Shown in pieces: positions 33,929 through 44,014 of a stretch of DNA of 64,000 bases. The stretch comes from Hydrocarboniclastica marina (lineage in GTDB: Bacteria; Pseudomonadota; Gammaproteobacteria; Pseudomonadales; Oleiphilaceae), in the NCBI RefSeq assembly GCF_004851605.1, contig NZ_CP031094.1, forward strand, positions 56,442 through 120,441, given 5' to 3'. The notes beneath the pieces were generated by a model, which saw only the letters and a program-made list of their open reading frames with translations, made no database searches and had not been told where the DNA came from. The first letter of the stretch is position 1. Each line of letters opens with the position of its first letter. The position numbers and the translations under genes are program-made.

Positions 33929-36117
33929 GAGTATTCCTTCGTCTTCGTCCTTTTACGTGTCGCAACGGGTTTGGTGCCTTTGCATTCGGGGTACCTGGTG
34001 CAGCCCCAGAAGGCGTCTGCTTTCTTGCCGTCTTTGGGTTTACCTTGCCGCTTCATCATTGTTGTGCCGCACTGTGGGCAATCTGGGGCATTCCTCGGTG
34101 GTTTAGCCACGATTGCCGGGTCGACGGGCTTACCACGGCTGTCTTTGAAGGTTTTGTCACAAGCGCGGTTTTGGCAGCCCCAGAAAAAGCCGTTCTTTCC
34201 TTTGATGCGTTTCATGGGGCCCCCACAGGTGAAACAGGGGAAGGTGACCGGCGCCAGTGATTTAAGCTGGTTTCCAGCCTCGCTGGAGATGAGTTCAGCG
34301 GATCGCTGCTTTATCTGAATGACGAGCTTCGACAACCATCCCTCAAGCTGCCTGATAAAAACGCTGAGCTGCTGCTCTCCAGAAGCGATCTTTTCGAGCT
34401 CCTGCTCCCATGCCGCGGTCATGCCAGGGGAGGAAATGATATGAGGCACCAGACTTATAACGGCACGCCCTTTATCTGTGGCTTTGATGACGCGTTTTTC
34501 TCGTTTGATGTACCCCTTGGTCAGAGCGCCCTCGATGATGCCGGCGCGAGTTGCTTCCGTTCCGAGGCCGGCTGTTTCTTTAAGGATCTTTTTGAACTTA
34601 GGTTCGTCAACAAAGCGGGCAACGTTTTTCATTGCCGCAAGAAGCGTGGCCTCTGTGAAATGCGGGGCAGGGCGGGTCATCTTGTCGGCAAGATCCGCAA
34701 TGTCGACCTGGGCAGGCTCGCCCGTATTCAGCGGTGGTAAGAGCTGCTGATTTTCCTTCTCACCGTCCTCTTCATCATCGCGATCGTCGAATAAAACCTT
34801 CCATCCCTGTGCTGTCGGGACGCGGCCGCTAGTTAGAAATGTTTGCTCGCGACAAACGACAACCACATCGGTTTGCTGATATTCATAGGGTGCGTAGAAC
34901 TGAGCAATGTAACGTCGGCGAATGATGTCGTAGAGGTTCCGTTCCTTATCTGACATGCGAGAGATGTCGCACTTGGTCCGGGTTGGAATTATTGCGTGGT
35001 GGGCCTGAACCTTTTTATCGTTAAAAGCCCGGGCTTTTCTGTCTGGATCAGCACCGGCCACTAATCCGGAAATAGAGTCATCCGAAAGGATCATTGCCTG
35101 AAATATCTGCCGGACATCCCCTCTTTGGGATTCAGGAAGGTAATCACTATCTGTTCTTGGGTAGGTGGTAGCCTTATGCGTCTCATACAGACTTTGAGCG
35201 GTGTCTAGCACCTCTTGAGCTGTGTAGCCCCATTTCTTAGACGCGTAGAGTTGAAGGTTGCTCAGGCTGAACGGCAGCGGAGCCGAGGATTTATGATCTT
35301 TTGTCTCTGCCTTGGCTATGACGCCCCTCTGACCTCGGACATCATTGAGCACCTGTTCAGCAAAGGCTTTGTTGATACAGCGCCCTTCTGAATCACAGAC
35401 CTCTTCCGGCGGCTGCCACTTTGCCTTGAAGCTACCACGTTGAACCTGAATCCCAGCTGTAAGCTCATAGTAGGGCTCAGGTACAAAGTTATCGATCGAC
35501 TTATCCCGTGCGACCACCAGACCGACCAGAGGAGTGATGACACGGCCAATATGGAAGGTTTCCCTAATTCCAGCCTGGCCGGCGATAACGGTAAACAGTC
35601 GAGAAAAGTTCATGCCTACCAGCCAGTCAGCTCGAGTTCGAGCCTGACCTGCATGGAAGAGAGGTCGTGTCTGGTAGTCATCGAGAGTGTTTCTGAGGGC
35701 TTCCTGGATAGAGATTTCATCCAGTGAAGTCAGAGGTACACGCTTAATTGCACCGGCGAAGCGAAATCTCTCCAACAGATCGCGGGCAATGGTCTCGCCT
35801 TCGCGGTCATAGTCAGTCGCGATATAGACCACGCTAGCTTTGTTTATGAGCTGCTGAATCACCTTGTACTGCTTTGCACCGCTCTTTTTGACCTTTGATT
35901 TCCACGTACCGGGAATAATGGGGAGGGATTCGATCTTCCATGCCTTTAAAGCGGGGTCGTAATCATCGGGCATAAATTGCTCAAGAAGGTGCCCAAAAGC
36001 CCAGGTGACCACGTTCTGGCCGCCGTCCGTAAAGAATCCATCCTTACGGTTACCAATACCCAACACTGCCGCGAGATCTTTAGCCTGAGAAGGCTTTTCA
36101 CATAGGTAGACGTTCAT
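33925..36117 (-). CDS. topB: DNA topoisomerase III
   Basis: A 730-aa type IA topoisomerase. The TOPRIM acidic cluster TDYDREGE is at 101-108 and the active-site Tyr319 sits in TTYPRTDSDY. The C-terminus has two Cys4 zinc fingers (CFTCGGPMKR.. and CPQCGTTMMKR..) used for single-strand binding. TopB decatenates DNA and is frequent on conjugative plasmids, where it helps resolve replication and transfer intermediates. It is unusual in being translationally coupled to a calcium-binding lipoprotein gene. Confidence 0.93.
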   Translation of the reverse strand: MNVYLCEKPSQAKDLAAVLGIGNRKDGFFTDGGQNVVTWAFGHLLEQFMPDDYDPALKAWKIESLPIIPGTWKSKVKKSGAKQYKVIQQLINKASVVYIATDYDREGETIARDLLERFRFAGAIKRVPLTSLDEISIQEALRNTLDDYQTRPLFHAGQARTRADWLVGMNFSRLFTVIAGQAGIRETFHIGRVITPLVGLVVARDKSIDNFVPEPYYELTAGIQVQRGSFKAKWQPPEEVCDSEGRCINKAFAEQVLNDVRGQRGVIAKAETKDHKSSAPLPFSLSNLQLYASKKWGYTAQEVLDTAQSLYETHKATTYPRTDSDYLPESQRGDVRQIFQAMILSDDSISGLVAGADPDRKARAFNDKKVQAHHAIIPTRTKCDISRMSDKERNLYDIIRRRYIAQFYAPYEYQQTDVVVVCREQTFLTSGRVPTAQGWKVLFDDRDDEEDGEKENQQLLPPLNTGEPAQVDIADLADKMTRPAPHFTEATLLAAMKNVARFVDEPKFKKILKETAGLGTEATRAGIIEGALTKGYIKREKRVIKATDKGRAVISLVPHIISSPGMTAAWEQELEKIASGEQQLSVFIRQLEGWLSKLVIQIKQRSAELISSEAGNQLKSLAPVTFPCFTCGGPMKRIKGKNGFFWGCQNRACDKTFKDSRGKPVDPAIVAKPPRNAPDCPQCGTTMMKRQGKPKDGKKADAFWGCTRYPECKGTKPVATRKRTKTKEYS

Positions 36118-36129
36118 CGTTACCCCCCG

Positions 36130-36783
36130 TTAAGTGCTTTGCTTACAGCGGGCAGAAACGGCTTTCTCGCCAACCTGACGTACCGAGAACTTATCTTGGT
36201 TGGATAGCTCTTCTGAGCTGCAAAACCGGCTCACAAGGCCATCATCGAGCTCCAGATCAGGGATCCTGCACGAGTCCTTAAACGAGCTCGGCATTTGCTC
36301 GAGTGATACTGAAAGCATCTGGCCCCAGTCATCAGAAGACATTTCCGCGCCGCCGCCGCAAAACCGCTTCCACAGGGCCATGTCGTAATGACTCAGGCGT
36401 TCGGCCGAATCTGATGACTCAATCTGAGCGATGATATTCATCGCTTTATCGAGCGTTTCATCCTCTATTTGCGAAGGGGCAGGATGCCCTGAGAGAAGGT
36501 CCGCAACCTTTCTTAAGGTTTCGCGGTTCCTTTCCTGCTCGCTCACATATTGGTCCGCAGCTGGTCGCCGATCGCCAAGTATGTGAATAGCCCCTGGCAT
36601 AAGCACTGCCGCACCCCCAAGGCCTTTATTGCCAAAGGTGGTTGTTTCGATGCTATGGATGTAAGAACGGTTGTCCGATTCGAATACGGTGACTCGCTCG
36701 GTAATTACTTGGTTAGGAGTACTAGAGCATCCTGCTAATACGGCGGCGCCAAGTAGGACTAACAGCGTTTTCTGTGCCGTCAT
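36130..36783 (-). CDS. Predicted lipoprotein at the head of the topB operon
   Basis: From ATG 36783 (GAGGT upstream) the 217-aa protein has a lipobox LAGC (Cys19). Residues 20-75 are beta-rich with a Gly/Ala/Met-rich segment (GLGGAAVLMPGAIHI), and the C-terminal part is helical with four Cys. A longer frame from 36864 reads out of the divergent promoter region and is rejected. It lies 12 bases upstream of topB and divergent from traI. Function unknown. Confidence 0.65.
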   Translation of the reverse strand: MTAQKTLLVLLGAAVLAGCSSTPNQVITERVTVFESDNRSYIHSIETTTFGNKGLGGAAVLMPGAIHILGDRRPAADQYVSEQERNRETLRKVADLLSGHPAPSQIEDETLDKAMNIIAQIESSDSAERLSHYDMALWKRFCGGGAEMSSDDWGQMLSVSLEQMPSSFKDSCRIPDLELDDGLVSRFCSSEELSNQDKFSVRQVGEKAVSARCKQST

Positions 36784-36941
36784 GGAGACCTCACTATGGG
36801 AGAAATTTTGACGACGACAGTTTATTGGGCGGGGCCGATGAACATCCGGAGCGTTAGGACGCAAAAAAACCCGTAACCCTACCCTTTGCCTTTAAAACGC
36901 TGTGAGAGCATGCGATCAGTAAAATAACTGGTCCCGTTCTT

Positions 36942-39900
36942 ATGCTTAATAAAATACGAAACATTTTTGGCGGAGCAACGGCGCCAGGGCAGGCTCTACC
37001 GAGAGAACTGCCCTCGGCAGATTCCTGCTCACTCAGTCTGCTTAGAAAACCAAAAACAGCTGTGCCGAAAGAGTGGGACACGATTGAGGTATACCCCCCG
37101 GTTGCACGCAGCATCATCGCGGAGCCGATCGACGGAATTTTGTACCGAAATCGAGAGCGCATACTCCAGATAAACGAAGCACTGGGCCTACCTGACGACG
37201 ATTTCGACCGTTTGCTGATGCCCGTTATCCGTAACTTCGCTAGTTTTGTGCATTTGCTACCTGCTTCTGAAAACCATCACCACAGGGGAAGCGGCGGGGC
37301 ACTCAAACACTGTCTGGAAGTGGCGTTCTGGTCAGCGCGAGCCGCGGAAGACGTTATCTTCTGCTTGAACGGCGATCCTTCTACCAGGCGAAAAGTTGAA
37401 CCTCTCTGGCGGGCAGCAACTTGTATTGCTGGATTGCTGCATGACGCTGGCAAACCTATTGCTGATGTTGAGGTAAGGGATGAGGAGGGGAATCAGTGGC
37501 ACCCGCTTGAGACCCACCTATATGACTGGTTAAGAAAGAACCGCATTAATCGGTATTACCTGGAATGGAGGGAAGGCCGGTACAAGCGACATGAAACATT
37601 TACGCAACGTGCTTTCGATCGCATTGTGCCGTCCGAGATCATCACTCATCTGATGGCCCATGACCGAAACATCGTTTATCGGATATCAGATGCCTACTAC
37701 GGCCTTGATGATGGCAACCATATCGCGAAGATCGTTGCCTGGGCTGACCATGAATCCACGCGGCGTGATGTAGCTCAAGATGTAGAGCTAAGAACTGGTT
37801 CCGACTTCAACTACGGTATCCCGGTACACCGCCACTTGTTCAGCGCTGCTCGCCGTCTTATCAGTTCAGGCAAATGGAAGGTCAACGAGCCAGGCGCTAA
37901 GGTCTGGCATTGTTCCGAAGGCACATTCCTTGTCTGGAAGCATGCGCTCCCTGAGTTAATTGAGGAGGTCAAAAAGGAGGTTGGGGTAAACCTGCGCAAT
38001 GAGCCGGACGAGATAGCGGATGAAATGGTTCAGCGGAACATGGCCAAGCCCAAGTACATCGATGGCCAGGAGCCAGATTCGGACGATGAGCTGGGTGCCT
38101 ATTATCTGTACTGGGTCATTACACCAAAGGTTTTGACTGAGGGCCGGGACCCGGAAAGTGTCAAACTTACAGTACTGAAGCTCGATACGGCCGACCGACT
38201 GTTCGCGAATGAACAACCAGCAGAGGCGGAAATTAGGATCTGGTCAACCAATCAGGATGGCCAGGTCATCTCCGCACAAGAGGGTTTACCCGAGGGGACC
38301 CTCACGGTTGGAAGTGCCATAGTTGACGGTTCAACAGGCGAAATTTTGAATGCTTCCAGTGCCCGCGCTCAGGCGGAGCCAGAAACTACTGCAGCGGAAG
38401 TAGAGAATGCTTCCAATACAGCAAGCCCTGCTGCTCCCGAAGCTCCGATATCAAATCAAATCAAAGAAGAGTTTCCGGATACCAATACCGCACCTGATTC
38501 AGCCGCAGAGGTAGCTGAACCTATACAGGCCATGCCCACGGGTGACCGGATGAGCCCACTCGATCGGATGCTCGCTGGTGGATCCTACACTCCGGCTCCA
38601 TCTAAGGTGAGTTCGAAGAAGAAGAATAAGAATAAATCTGGCAAACCCCCTTCCCAAAAGCCCATCAGTGAGCTTCCAAAGACAAGTGGAGAAACATCAG
38701 AACCCGAGGCTGAGGTAACGCGCCCAGAAGATGTGATAAGCAGTTTGCAATCGATCGGCGACGATATCGACTTCCCATTCGGAGGCGGGGATGAAGATAT
38801 TTCGTTGCCAGAACAGCCATGTTCAGCAGGAAATGAGGAAGAGCATGGGTATGGTGAAAGCGCTGAAACTCTTTCCGCGGGAAAAGACAACGGCGAGCAG
38901 GGCCCTGCGGCTACACCGACCGATAATGCTGTTGAGTTAACTTCCGCGAATGAAATTACGGGTTCTGAGCTGCGGCCGGCAAAGATTGAGAATGCGCCTG
39001 TTACGGTTGAAGAGGTCGAGACTCGAGCCAAGAATGTATCTGACTGTGACGAAGCTTCAGCCGATAAGGCCCTGGTCAACCCGGGCAAACAGAAGCATTC
39101 GAAAACTGTGGTTATTGGGAAGCACCGGAAGAAATCGGGAGTCTCCACCGCAAAGCTTTTACACGTCCCAACGGCGGCTGATCCAGAAGCCTCGTATCAC
39201 CAGTTCATCAAGGACAATCACGCGGCCGGAAGAATCATAGAGAAACTGGTCGCCTCCGTGATTGAGCAGGGAGAGGTTCTGGGCAGCCGATGGTTCATAT
39301 TCGAAAGCCGCGTCACTATCGCTTATCCCTTTGCGTTTGAGGGAGGCGAAACTAAGCCACTGGATGCACTGGCGGAGTTAGAAAAACATGGGCTGCTTTA
39401 CCTGAACCCCACCAATCCCATGCGCAAGGTCATAGAGTTTGACGGCATTAACGCTATCGCGCTGGCTAGAAGGCCCTCATCGATTATTACCGCTTATCTG
39501 GTCTCTAAAGAGAAAAGCATAGACCCCCACTTTGTCGCCCCAAGCCCGGATCTAAGGCTGGTACGAAAGAAGAAAAAAATAGATCTGATGCCCCAGGCAG
39601 AGAAAAACGAGCAACCCGAAAAGTTCGGACGCGAAAAACCCCACAACACCCGGAAAGAAAAAAGGCCGGCGCCTGATAATAAAACCTCTCCGCTCGATCC
39701 AGAGAAAAAGAGCCAAACAGAAAGCCGAAAGGAAGTGGGAATCAGGCTTTCGAAAGAACTGGTGGAGCAAATGCTTGTGGGTGAGGGCGGTTGGCTAATT
39801 GGCTTTAAGAAAACTGATGACGCTATATCTGTCTCTGATCGCGTTGTTGATCGAATTGCACTGGATGAGCCGATGGCCTCAAAAAGACTGCTGAAGCAAT

Positions 39901-39995
39901 ACTTTTGGCTCGCGGCAGATGCCAAAGGTTACCACTGGGATTTCTCAGGAAACCTGCTGACGCTAAAAAGACGCGATAAGGAACAAGTAGAGTGA
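36942..39995 (+). CDS. traI: MobH-family conjugative relaxase TraI
   Basis: A 1017-aa relaxase that nicks oriT and pilots the strand. Residues 50-330 form the TraI_2 domain with the three-histidine motif at 112-114 and an HD motif at 167-168 (LLHDAGKP), the metal ligands of MobH. A long acidic, repeat-like linker (about 420-760) precedes the C-terminal TraI_2_C/winged-helix region (RIIEKLVASVIEQGEVLGSRWFIF and a second copy near 900). The arrangement matches SXT and R27 relaxases. It overlaps traD by four bases. oriT was not identified. Confidence 0.9.
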   Translation: MLNKIRNIFGGATAPGQALPRELPSADSCSLSLLRKPKTAVPKEWDTIEVYPPVARSIIAEPIDGILYRNRERILQINEALGLPDDDFDRLLMPVIRNFASFVHLLPASENHHHRGSGGALKHCLEVAFWSARAAEDVIFCLNGDPSTRRKVEPLWRAATCIAGLLHDAGKPIADVEVRDEEGNQWHPLETHLYDWLRKNRINRYYLEWREGRYKRHETFTQRAFDRIVPSEIITHLMAHDRNIVYRISDAYYGLDDGNHIAKIVAWADHESTRRDVAQDVELRTGSDFNYGIPVHRHLFSAARRLISSGKWKVNEPGAKVWHCSEGTFLVWKHALPELIEEVKKEVGVNLRNEPDEIADEMVQRNMAKPKYIDGQEPDSDDELGAYYLYWVITPKVLTEGRDPESVKLTVLKLDTADRLFANEQPAEAEIRIWSTNQDGQVISAQEGLPEGTLTVGSAIVDGSTGEILNASSARAQAEPETTAAEVENASNTASPAAPEAPISNQIKEEFPDTNTAPDSAAEVAEPIQAMPTGDRMSPLDRMLAGGSYTPAPSKVSSKKKNKNKSGKPPSQKPISELPKTSGETSEPEAEVTRPEDVISSLQSIGDDIDFPFGGGDEDISLPEQPCSAGNEEEHGYGESAETLSAGKDNGEQGPAATPTDNAVELTSANEITGSELRPAKIENAPVTVEEVETRAKNVSDCDEASADKALVNPGKQKHSKTVVIGKHRKKSGVSTAKLLHVPTAADPEASYHQFIKDNHAAGRIIEKLVASVIEQGEVLGSRWFIFESRVTIAYPFAFEGGETKPLDALAELEKHGLLYLNPTNPMRKVIEFDGINAIALARRPSSIITAYLVSKEKSIDPHFVAPSPDLRLVRKKKKIDLMPQAEKNEQPEKFGREKPHNTRKEKRPAPDNKTSPLDPEKKSQTESRKEVGIRLSKELVEQMLVGEGGWLIGFKKTDDAISVSDRVVDRIALDEPMASKRLLKQYFWLAADAKGYHWDFSGNLLTLKRRDKEQVE

Positions 39996-41827
39996 AATAC
40001 GACGCTCATGGGTACGAGATGATTTGGCGCCCCAATTATGAGGCTCAAGCTTGCGTTGGGTGGATTGCCGCGGCGGCTGCAGGTCTCGCAGTAAACGCCA
40101 TGTCTTCCTTGCCACCGGAACCTTTTTACTTCATGGCCGGCATATCCGGATTGATGGCTTCTGCCCGTCTGCCGGCAGCGATACGTCTTGCTACGAGGCA
40201 CAGAGGCCTGACGGGAAGTGCATTGAACTTCACCGAACTGGCGGACGTCGCGAAAATGGTCCAGGGCAAAGCTGACCAACTGTGGCTGGGCGATGGCTTC
40301 GACTGGGAGAACAAACACGCTCAACGAGCTTTTGAGTTAACCAAGCGGGACTGGTCTGAGCTGCAGAAAGGTAGCGCTGACATGGGCGTTAAGTGGCTGC
40401 ATGGGCTAGAGACGAATGAGTCCCAGATTTTTCAGCCAATGAAGCATGTAGAGGGCCACACGCTTATTACGGGTACAACCGGCTCCGGAAAAACACGTTT
40501 GTTCGACTTGCTCATTACGCAAAGGATCCTGACGAACGAAGAAACAATCATCGTCATAGACCCGAAGGGAGACAAAGAGCTCAAAGAAAACATGCGAAGA
40601 GCGTGTGAGTTTATGGGTGAGCCAGACAGATTTATCGCGTTTCATCCAGGGTTCCCCGAAGAGAGTATCCGGCTTGACCCCATGGCGAACTTTAGCCGGC
40701 CGACTGAGCTTGCCTCGCGAATTGCTGCGTTGATCGGTACCAGCTCTGGCGGCGAGGTTTTTAAAGATTTCGGTCAGATGGCGTTGAACAACATTATCCA
40801 GGGGCTTCTGTTAGTCGATTCCCGTCCATCACTGGTGCGTTTGCGCCGTTACCTGGAAGGGGGAACAGAAGGGCTCGTTATTCAAGCTGTGCAAAAGTAC
40901 ATAGAGAAGAATATCCCGGAACTCATTGAGCCTCATGCGGAGGCTATGTCTAAAGTCGCCAATGCAAACGGTCGCAACAAAAAAGCGATCGCGGCCCTTC
41001 GGTTCTACAGAGAAGTGGTTCAAATAAAAAAGCCGAATTCGGACCTCGAAGGCCTGCTGACAATGTTTGAGCATGACAAAGCGCATTTTTCAAAAATGAT
41101 AGCTTCCTTGCTTCCGCTAATGAATATGCTCACTTCAGGCGATATCGGGCCAATGCTTTCGCCTGACAGAACAGATCAGGACGACATCCGACCCATCTAT
41201 GACACCCGTAAAATCATCGAGAAGCGGAAAGTAGCTTATATAGGTCTGGATTCGCTCACAGACTCAATGGTGGGCAGTGCGATCGGTTCTATGGTTCTGG
41301 CTGACCTCGCAGCGGTCGCAGGTGACCGATACAACTACGGAGAAGACCTCAAGCCAGTAAACATCTTCGTCGATGAGTGTGCGGAGGTTATTAACGATCC
41401 TCTGATACAAATCCTGAACAAGGGCCGTGGAGCAAAGCTCCGGCTGTTCGTGGCGACCCAGACTATTGCCGACTTCTCAGCGCGACTCGGCAACAAAGAT
41501 AAAGCCATGCAGGTACTGGGGAACATAAACAACAGTATTTCACTCCGGGTCATCGATTCAGAGACTCAAGAATACATCACCAACAACTTGCCAATGACGC
41601 GTATCAAATACGTCATGCGGACACAGGGAATGAGCTCGCATGGCGAAGATCCAGCTCTCTTCGGCGGGAACCATGGGGAACGTTTGATGGAAGAAGAGGC
41701 GCCTTTGATCGCACCTCAGCTACTGGGCATGCTCCCAAACCTTGAATACCTAGCGAAAATTAGTGGCGGGCGCATCGTGAAAGGACGGTTGCCCATTCTC
41801 GTCGAAAACAAAAAGGCAGCAGCATGA
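39992..41827 (+). CDS. traD: TraD coupling ATPase
   Basis: The type IV coupling protein that feeds the relaxosome into the channel. The 611-aa protein has two N-terminal membrane helices (about 22-40 and 45-62), Walker A GTTGSGKT at 161-168, DPKGD near 190 and Walker B VNIFVDECAEV near 450. GTG at 39992 overlaps the traI stop. It overlaps the following gene by ATGA. Confidence 0.92.
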   Translation: MKYDAHGYEMIWRPNYEAQACVGWIAAAAAGLAVNAMSSLPPEPFYFMAGISGLMASARLPAAIRLATRHRGLTGSALNFTELADVAKMVQGKADQLWLGDGFDWENKHAQRAFELTKRDWSELQKGSADMGVKWLHGLETNESQIFQPMKHVEGHTLITGTTGSGKTRLFDLLITQRILTNEETIIVIDPKGDKELKENMRRACEFMGEPDRFIAFHPGFPEESIRLDPMANFSRPTELASRIAALIGTSSGGEVFKDFGQMALNNIIQGLLLVDSRPSLVRLRRYLEGGTEGLVIQAVQKYIEKNIPELIEPHAEAMSKVANANGRNKKAIAALRFYREVVQIKKPNSDLEGLLTMFEHDKAHFSKMIASLLPLMNMLTSGDIGPMLSPDRTDQDDIRPIYDTRKIIEKRKVAYIGLDSLTDSMVGSAIGSMVLADLAAVAGDRYNYGEDLKPVNIFVDECAEVINDPLIQILNKGRGAKLRLFVATQTIADFSARLGNKDKAMQVLGNINNSISLRVIDSETQEYITNNLPMTRIKYVMRTQGMSSHGEDPALFGGNHGERLMEEEAPLIAPQLLGMLPNLEYLAKISGGRIVKGRLPILVENKKAAA

Positions 41828-42378
41828 TGAATGCCAGGCTGAACCACTATCTTGAGGCCGACCTCGTCTGGCCAGAAGCATGCGCAAGATTTCTGATTAT
41901 TGAGGCGAAGTCAGCCAGTCGGCGCATATCTTGGATGGCGTCCGTTATGGAAATGAATTGGGCTTCGTTCGTCCTTCCGATCTCAAGGCTTGTCACGGCT
42001 CTTGGTATCGAGACAGAACGTGAACTACTACGCCACCAAGCCTCACTAATGGGAATCATCAGCAAGGGACTGGAGCATTATCAGGACGGAAGTACCAGGC
42101 TGGCTCGGGAGAATGGGGTCCTGCCTTGTCAGATAGACGATTCGGCCCGGTATAGCCTTTACATAAGCGGTTTAGTCGAAGGGCTGCTTAAAGCTTACCG
42201 CCCTTCTACGGCCGCGTTGAAGATCACTTTTGTTGCTGCAGCAGAAAACTCAGCAGCACCACAAAGTGAAGATATTAGCGCGGCCTATGATGCTCTGTGT
42301 TCAGAGCCACTGAAACAGTACATTGGAGGAATAAACAGTGAGCAGAGGCTTCTTTGTTGTTCTGGTCGTGACCATTGA
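41824..42378 (+). CDS. Unknown helical protein between traD and the DUF4400 gene
   Basis: A 184-aa mainly helical protein coupled to traD (ATGA) and overlapping the next gene by 41 bases. Its position, between traD and a DUF4400 gene, suggests a part in coupling or gating of the secretion channel. It has no signal peptide or membrane helix, although residues 40-60 are moderately hydrophobic. Not recognised. Confidence 0.5.
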   Translation: MMNARLNHYLEADLVWPEACARFLIIEAKSASRRISWMASVMEMNWASFVLPISRLVTALGIETERELLRHQASLMGIISKGLEHYQDGSTRLARENGVLPCQIDDSARYSLYISGLVEGLLKAYRPSTAALKITFVAAAENSAAPQSEDISAAYDALCSEPLKQYIGGINSEQRLLCCSGRDH

Positions 42379-42955
42379 GCTTATGCTCATAGCCACCCTG
42401 ATACCGGGCGACTGGGCACAGCAGGCGATCGAGAAAGAGGCTGCGTATATCGCGAACTCGTCAGGCCTAGAGCACCGCGACTTTATTCTGGGGAAAGCTA
42501 CCGGTTGGTACACGTCGGCCACAATTGAAACTGGAATGTGGCAGGCGGTATATGATTTTCTGATTCCAACAGAACAGCAGCGGGCTGAATCCGCTATCCA
42601 GGCGGACTGGTGGTTCAGCTTTCTGGAAGGGCGGATCGAGTCGCTGCAAAAGTCCGTTTACCACACTATGACCAGGTTTGCGCTCCTTTTGAGCTGGCTT
42701 CCCTATATCCTGATAATTCTGCTTCCAGCTGCATGGGATGGCTTGATGACCTGGAAAATAAAGAAAACAAACTTCGACTACTCCAGTCCGGTAATTCATC
42801 GATACAGCATCAAGGCAGGGGCCACGATCGTAGCTGTAGTCTTGCTCGCCTTCTTTGCACCAGTCCCAATAGACCCAATCTACATTCCTGCCGCCCTGAT
42901 GATTATCGCGATCATCGCTGGCATAGCCATTGGAAACCTCCAGAAGCGCATCTGA
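42338..42955 (+). CDS. DUF4400 membrane protein
   Basis: A 205-aa protein with four hydrophobic helices (about 5-22, 110-130, 155-172, 177-198), starting at GTG 42338 behind GGAGGA. It matches DUF4400 proteins encoded at the same place in SXT/R27-type transfer operons (WDGLMTWKIKKTNFDYSSPVIHRYSIK). The precise role is unknown; inner-membrane location and position suggest it works with TraD. Confidence 0.75.
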   Translation: MSRGFFVVLVVTIELMLIATLIPGDWAQQAIEKEAAYIANSSGLEHRDFILGKATGWYTSATIETGMWQAVYDFLIPTEQQRAESAIQADWWFSFLEGRIESLQKSVYHTMTRFALLLSWLPYILIILLPAAWDGLMTWKIKKTNFDYSSPVIHRYSIKAGATIVAVVLLAFFAPVPIDPIYIPAALMIIAIIAGIAIGNLQKRI

Positions 42956-42962
42956 GCCGAAT

Positions 42963-42990
42963 GGCCCCTAGAACAGGGGTCATTTCTTCC
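42963..42990 (+). terminator. Likely terminator after the DUF4400 gene
   Basis: GGCCCCT and AGGGGTC pair around AGAAC and are followed by ATTTCTT. It separates the traI-traD unit from the traL operon. Confidence 0.55.
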
Positions 42991-43105
42991 TGAGTTCCTG
43001 GTAAACCACGCATCCCGGAGGATAGCGCGTCTTTTTAACAGGAACCCTACCGAACCCCCGGAAGGCCGTGATTCACAATACCCGCATCAGTAGCCGGAGA
43101 TTGTG

Positions 43106-43390
43106 ATGAGAAAGCCGAAAAAAATACCTCAACGTGTCGACGAGCCCCCTCATATCCTCCTTTGGAGTGCCGATGAACTGGCGCCACTCCTCTTGGGTAT
43201 TGTTGTTGGGATGTTCCTGGGTGAGCTGCTTATCTGCAGCATCCTTGGTTTTGTGGTGACCCAATTCTACCGAAGGTACCGGGAAAACCATCCCGACGGG
43301 TTTCTTCTACACATCCTCTACCACATAGGAATCCCCGTCACGAAGGGTAAGTCCATGATTAACCCCTTCATCAAGAGACTCATTCCATGA
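43106..43390 (+). CDS. traL: TraL, F-type T4SS inner-membrane protein
   Basis: A 94-aa protein with two close hydrophobic segments (about 22-38 and 41-58) of the TraL/VirB3 type, which anchors TraC at the inner membrane. It is the first gene of the pilus operon, in the usual L-E-K-B-V-A order. I use ATG 43106; GTG at 43103 is in frame but too close to the GGAG. It overlaps traE by ATGA. Confidence 0.85.
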   Translation: MRKPKKIPQRVDEPPHILLWSADELAPLLLGIVVGMFLGELLICSILGFVVTQFYRRYRENHPDGFLLHILYHIGIPVTKGKSMINPFIKRLIP

Positions 43391-43989
43391 ATGCTCAGAT
43401 GTTTAAGAAGTCTTTTAACGAGCTTCTCTCTGATAACCGGTGGCTCAGAATCATCTTGGCGATAGCTGTACTGACGACTTTCATCGCGGTATCCGGATTA
43501 TTGGGCAAGGATCAGCGGATCATCCTGACTCCAGTCACACTGACCGATGACGCCTGGGTTGAGTCAGCAACTGCTTCTGAGAACTATAAAACTGCTTGGG
43601 GATCTTTCCTCGCGCAGCTCACCGGCAACCTGAACCCCTCAAGTCTGGATTTCGTCCAAGAGCGCCTCGAGCCTCTTCTTGCTCCTGAGATCTACAACGA
43701 AACCATCAAGGCCTTTGAGGCGCAGGCACAGGACCTCCGTGATAACCGCGTCTCTATGCGGTTCGAGATCAAGTCGGTTAATTATGAAATAGCCACTGAC
43801 AAGGTCTTTGTTCATGGGTACCGGTACGCCACAGCTTCATCTTCAGAAAAGCCTCAACGATCCGAACGGACCTACGAATACAAGATCCGCGTTCGCGAGT
43901 ACACGCCTCAGGTTTTTCATATAGACACGTACGCCGGTAAACCGAAGACCCAGCGTGTACTGAGAATGGAGCAGATGCGTGAAGGGTAA
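43387..43989 (+). CDS. traE: TraE, VirB8-like channel component
   Basis: A 200-aa bitopic protein with a membrane helix at about 20-40 and a periplasmic domain with the TraE pattern (NYKTAWGSFLAQLTGNLNPSSLDFVQERLEPLL). It scaffolds the inner-membrane complex of the conjugation channel. It is translationally coupled to traL, and its end overlaps an alternative early start of traK. Confidence 0.88.
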   Translation: MNAQMFKKSFNELLSDNRWLRIILAIAVLTTFIAVSGLLGKDQRIILTPVTLTDDAWVESATASENYKTAWGSFLAQLTGNLNPSSLDFVQERLEPLLAPEIYNETIKAFEAQAQDLRDNRVSMRFEIKSVNYEIATDKVFVHGYRYATASSSEKPQRSERTYEYKIRVREYTPQVFHIDTYAGKPKTQRVLRMEQMREG

Positions 43990-44014
43990 CGATAAAGTCT
44001 TGGAGTATATGAAA

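Noticed and set aside
38585..39148. 187-aa minus-strand ORF inside traI
   Set aside because: Ser/Phe-rich shadow of the acidic linker of TraI.
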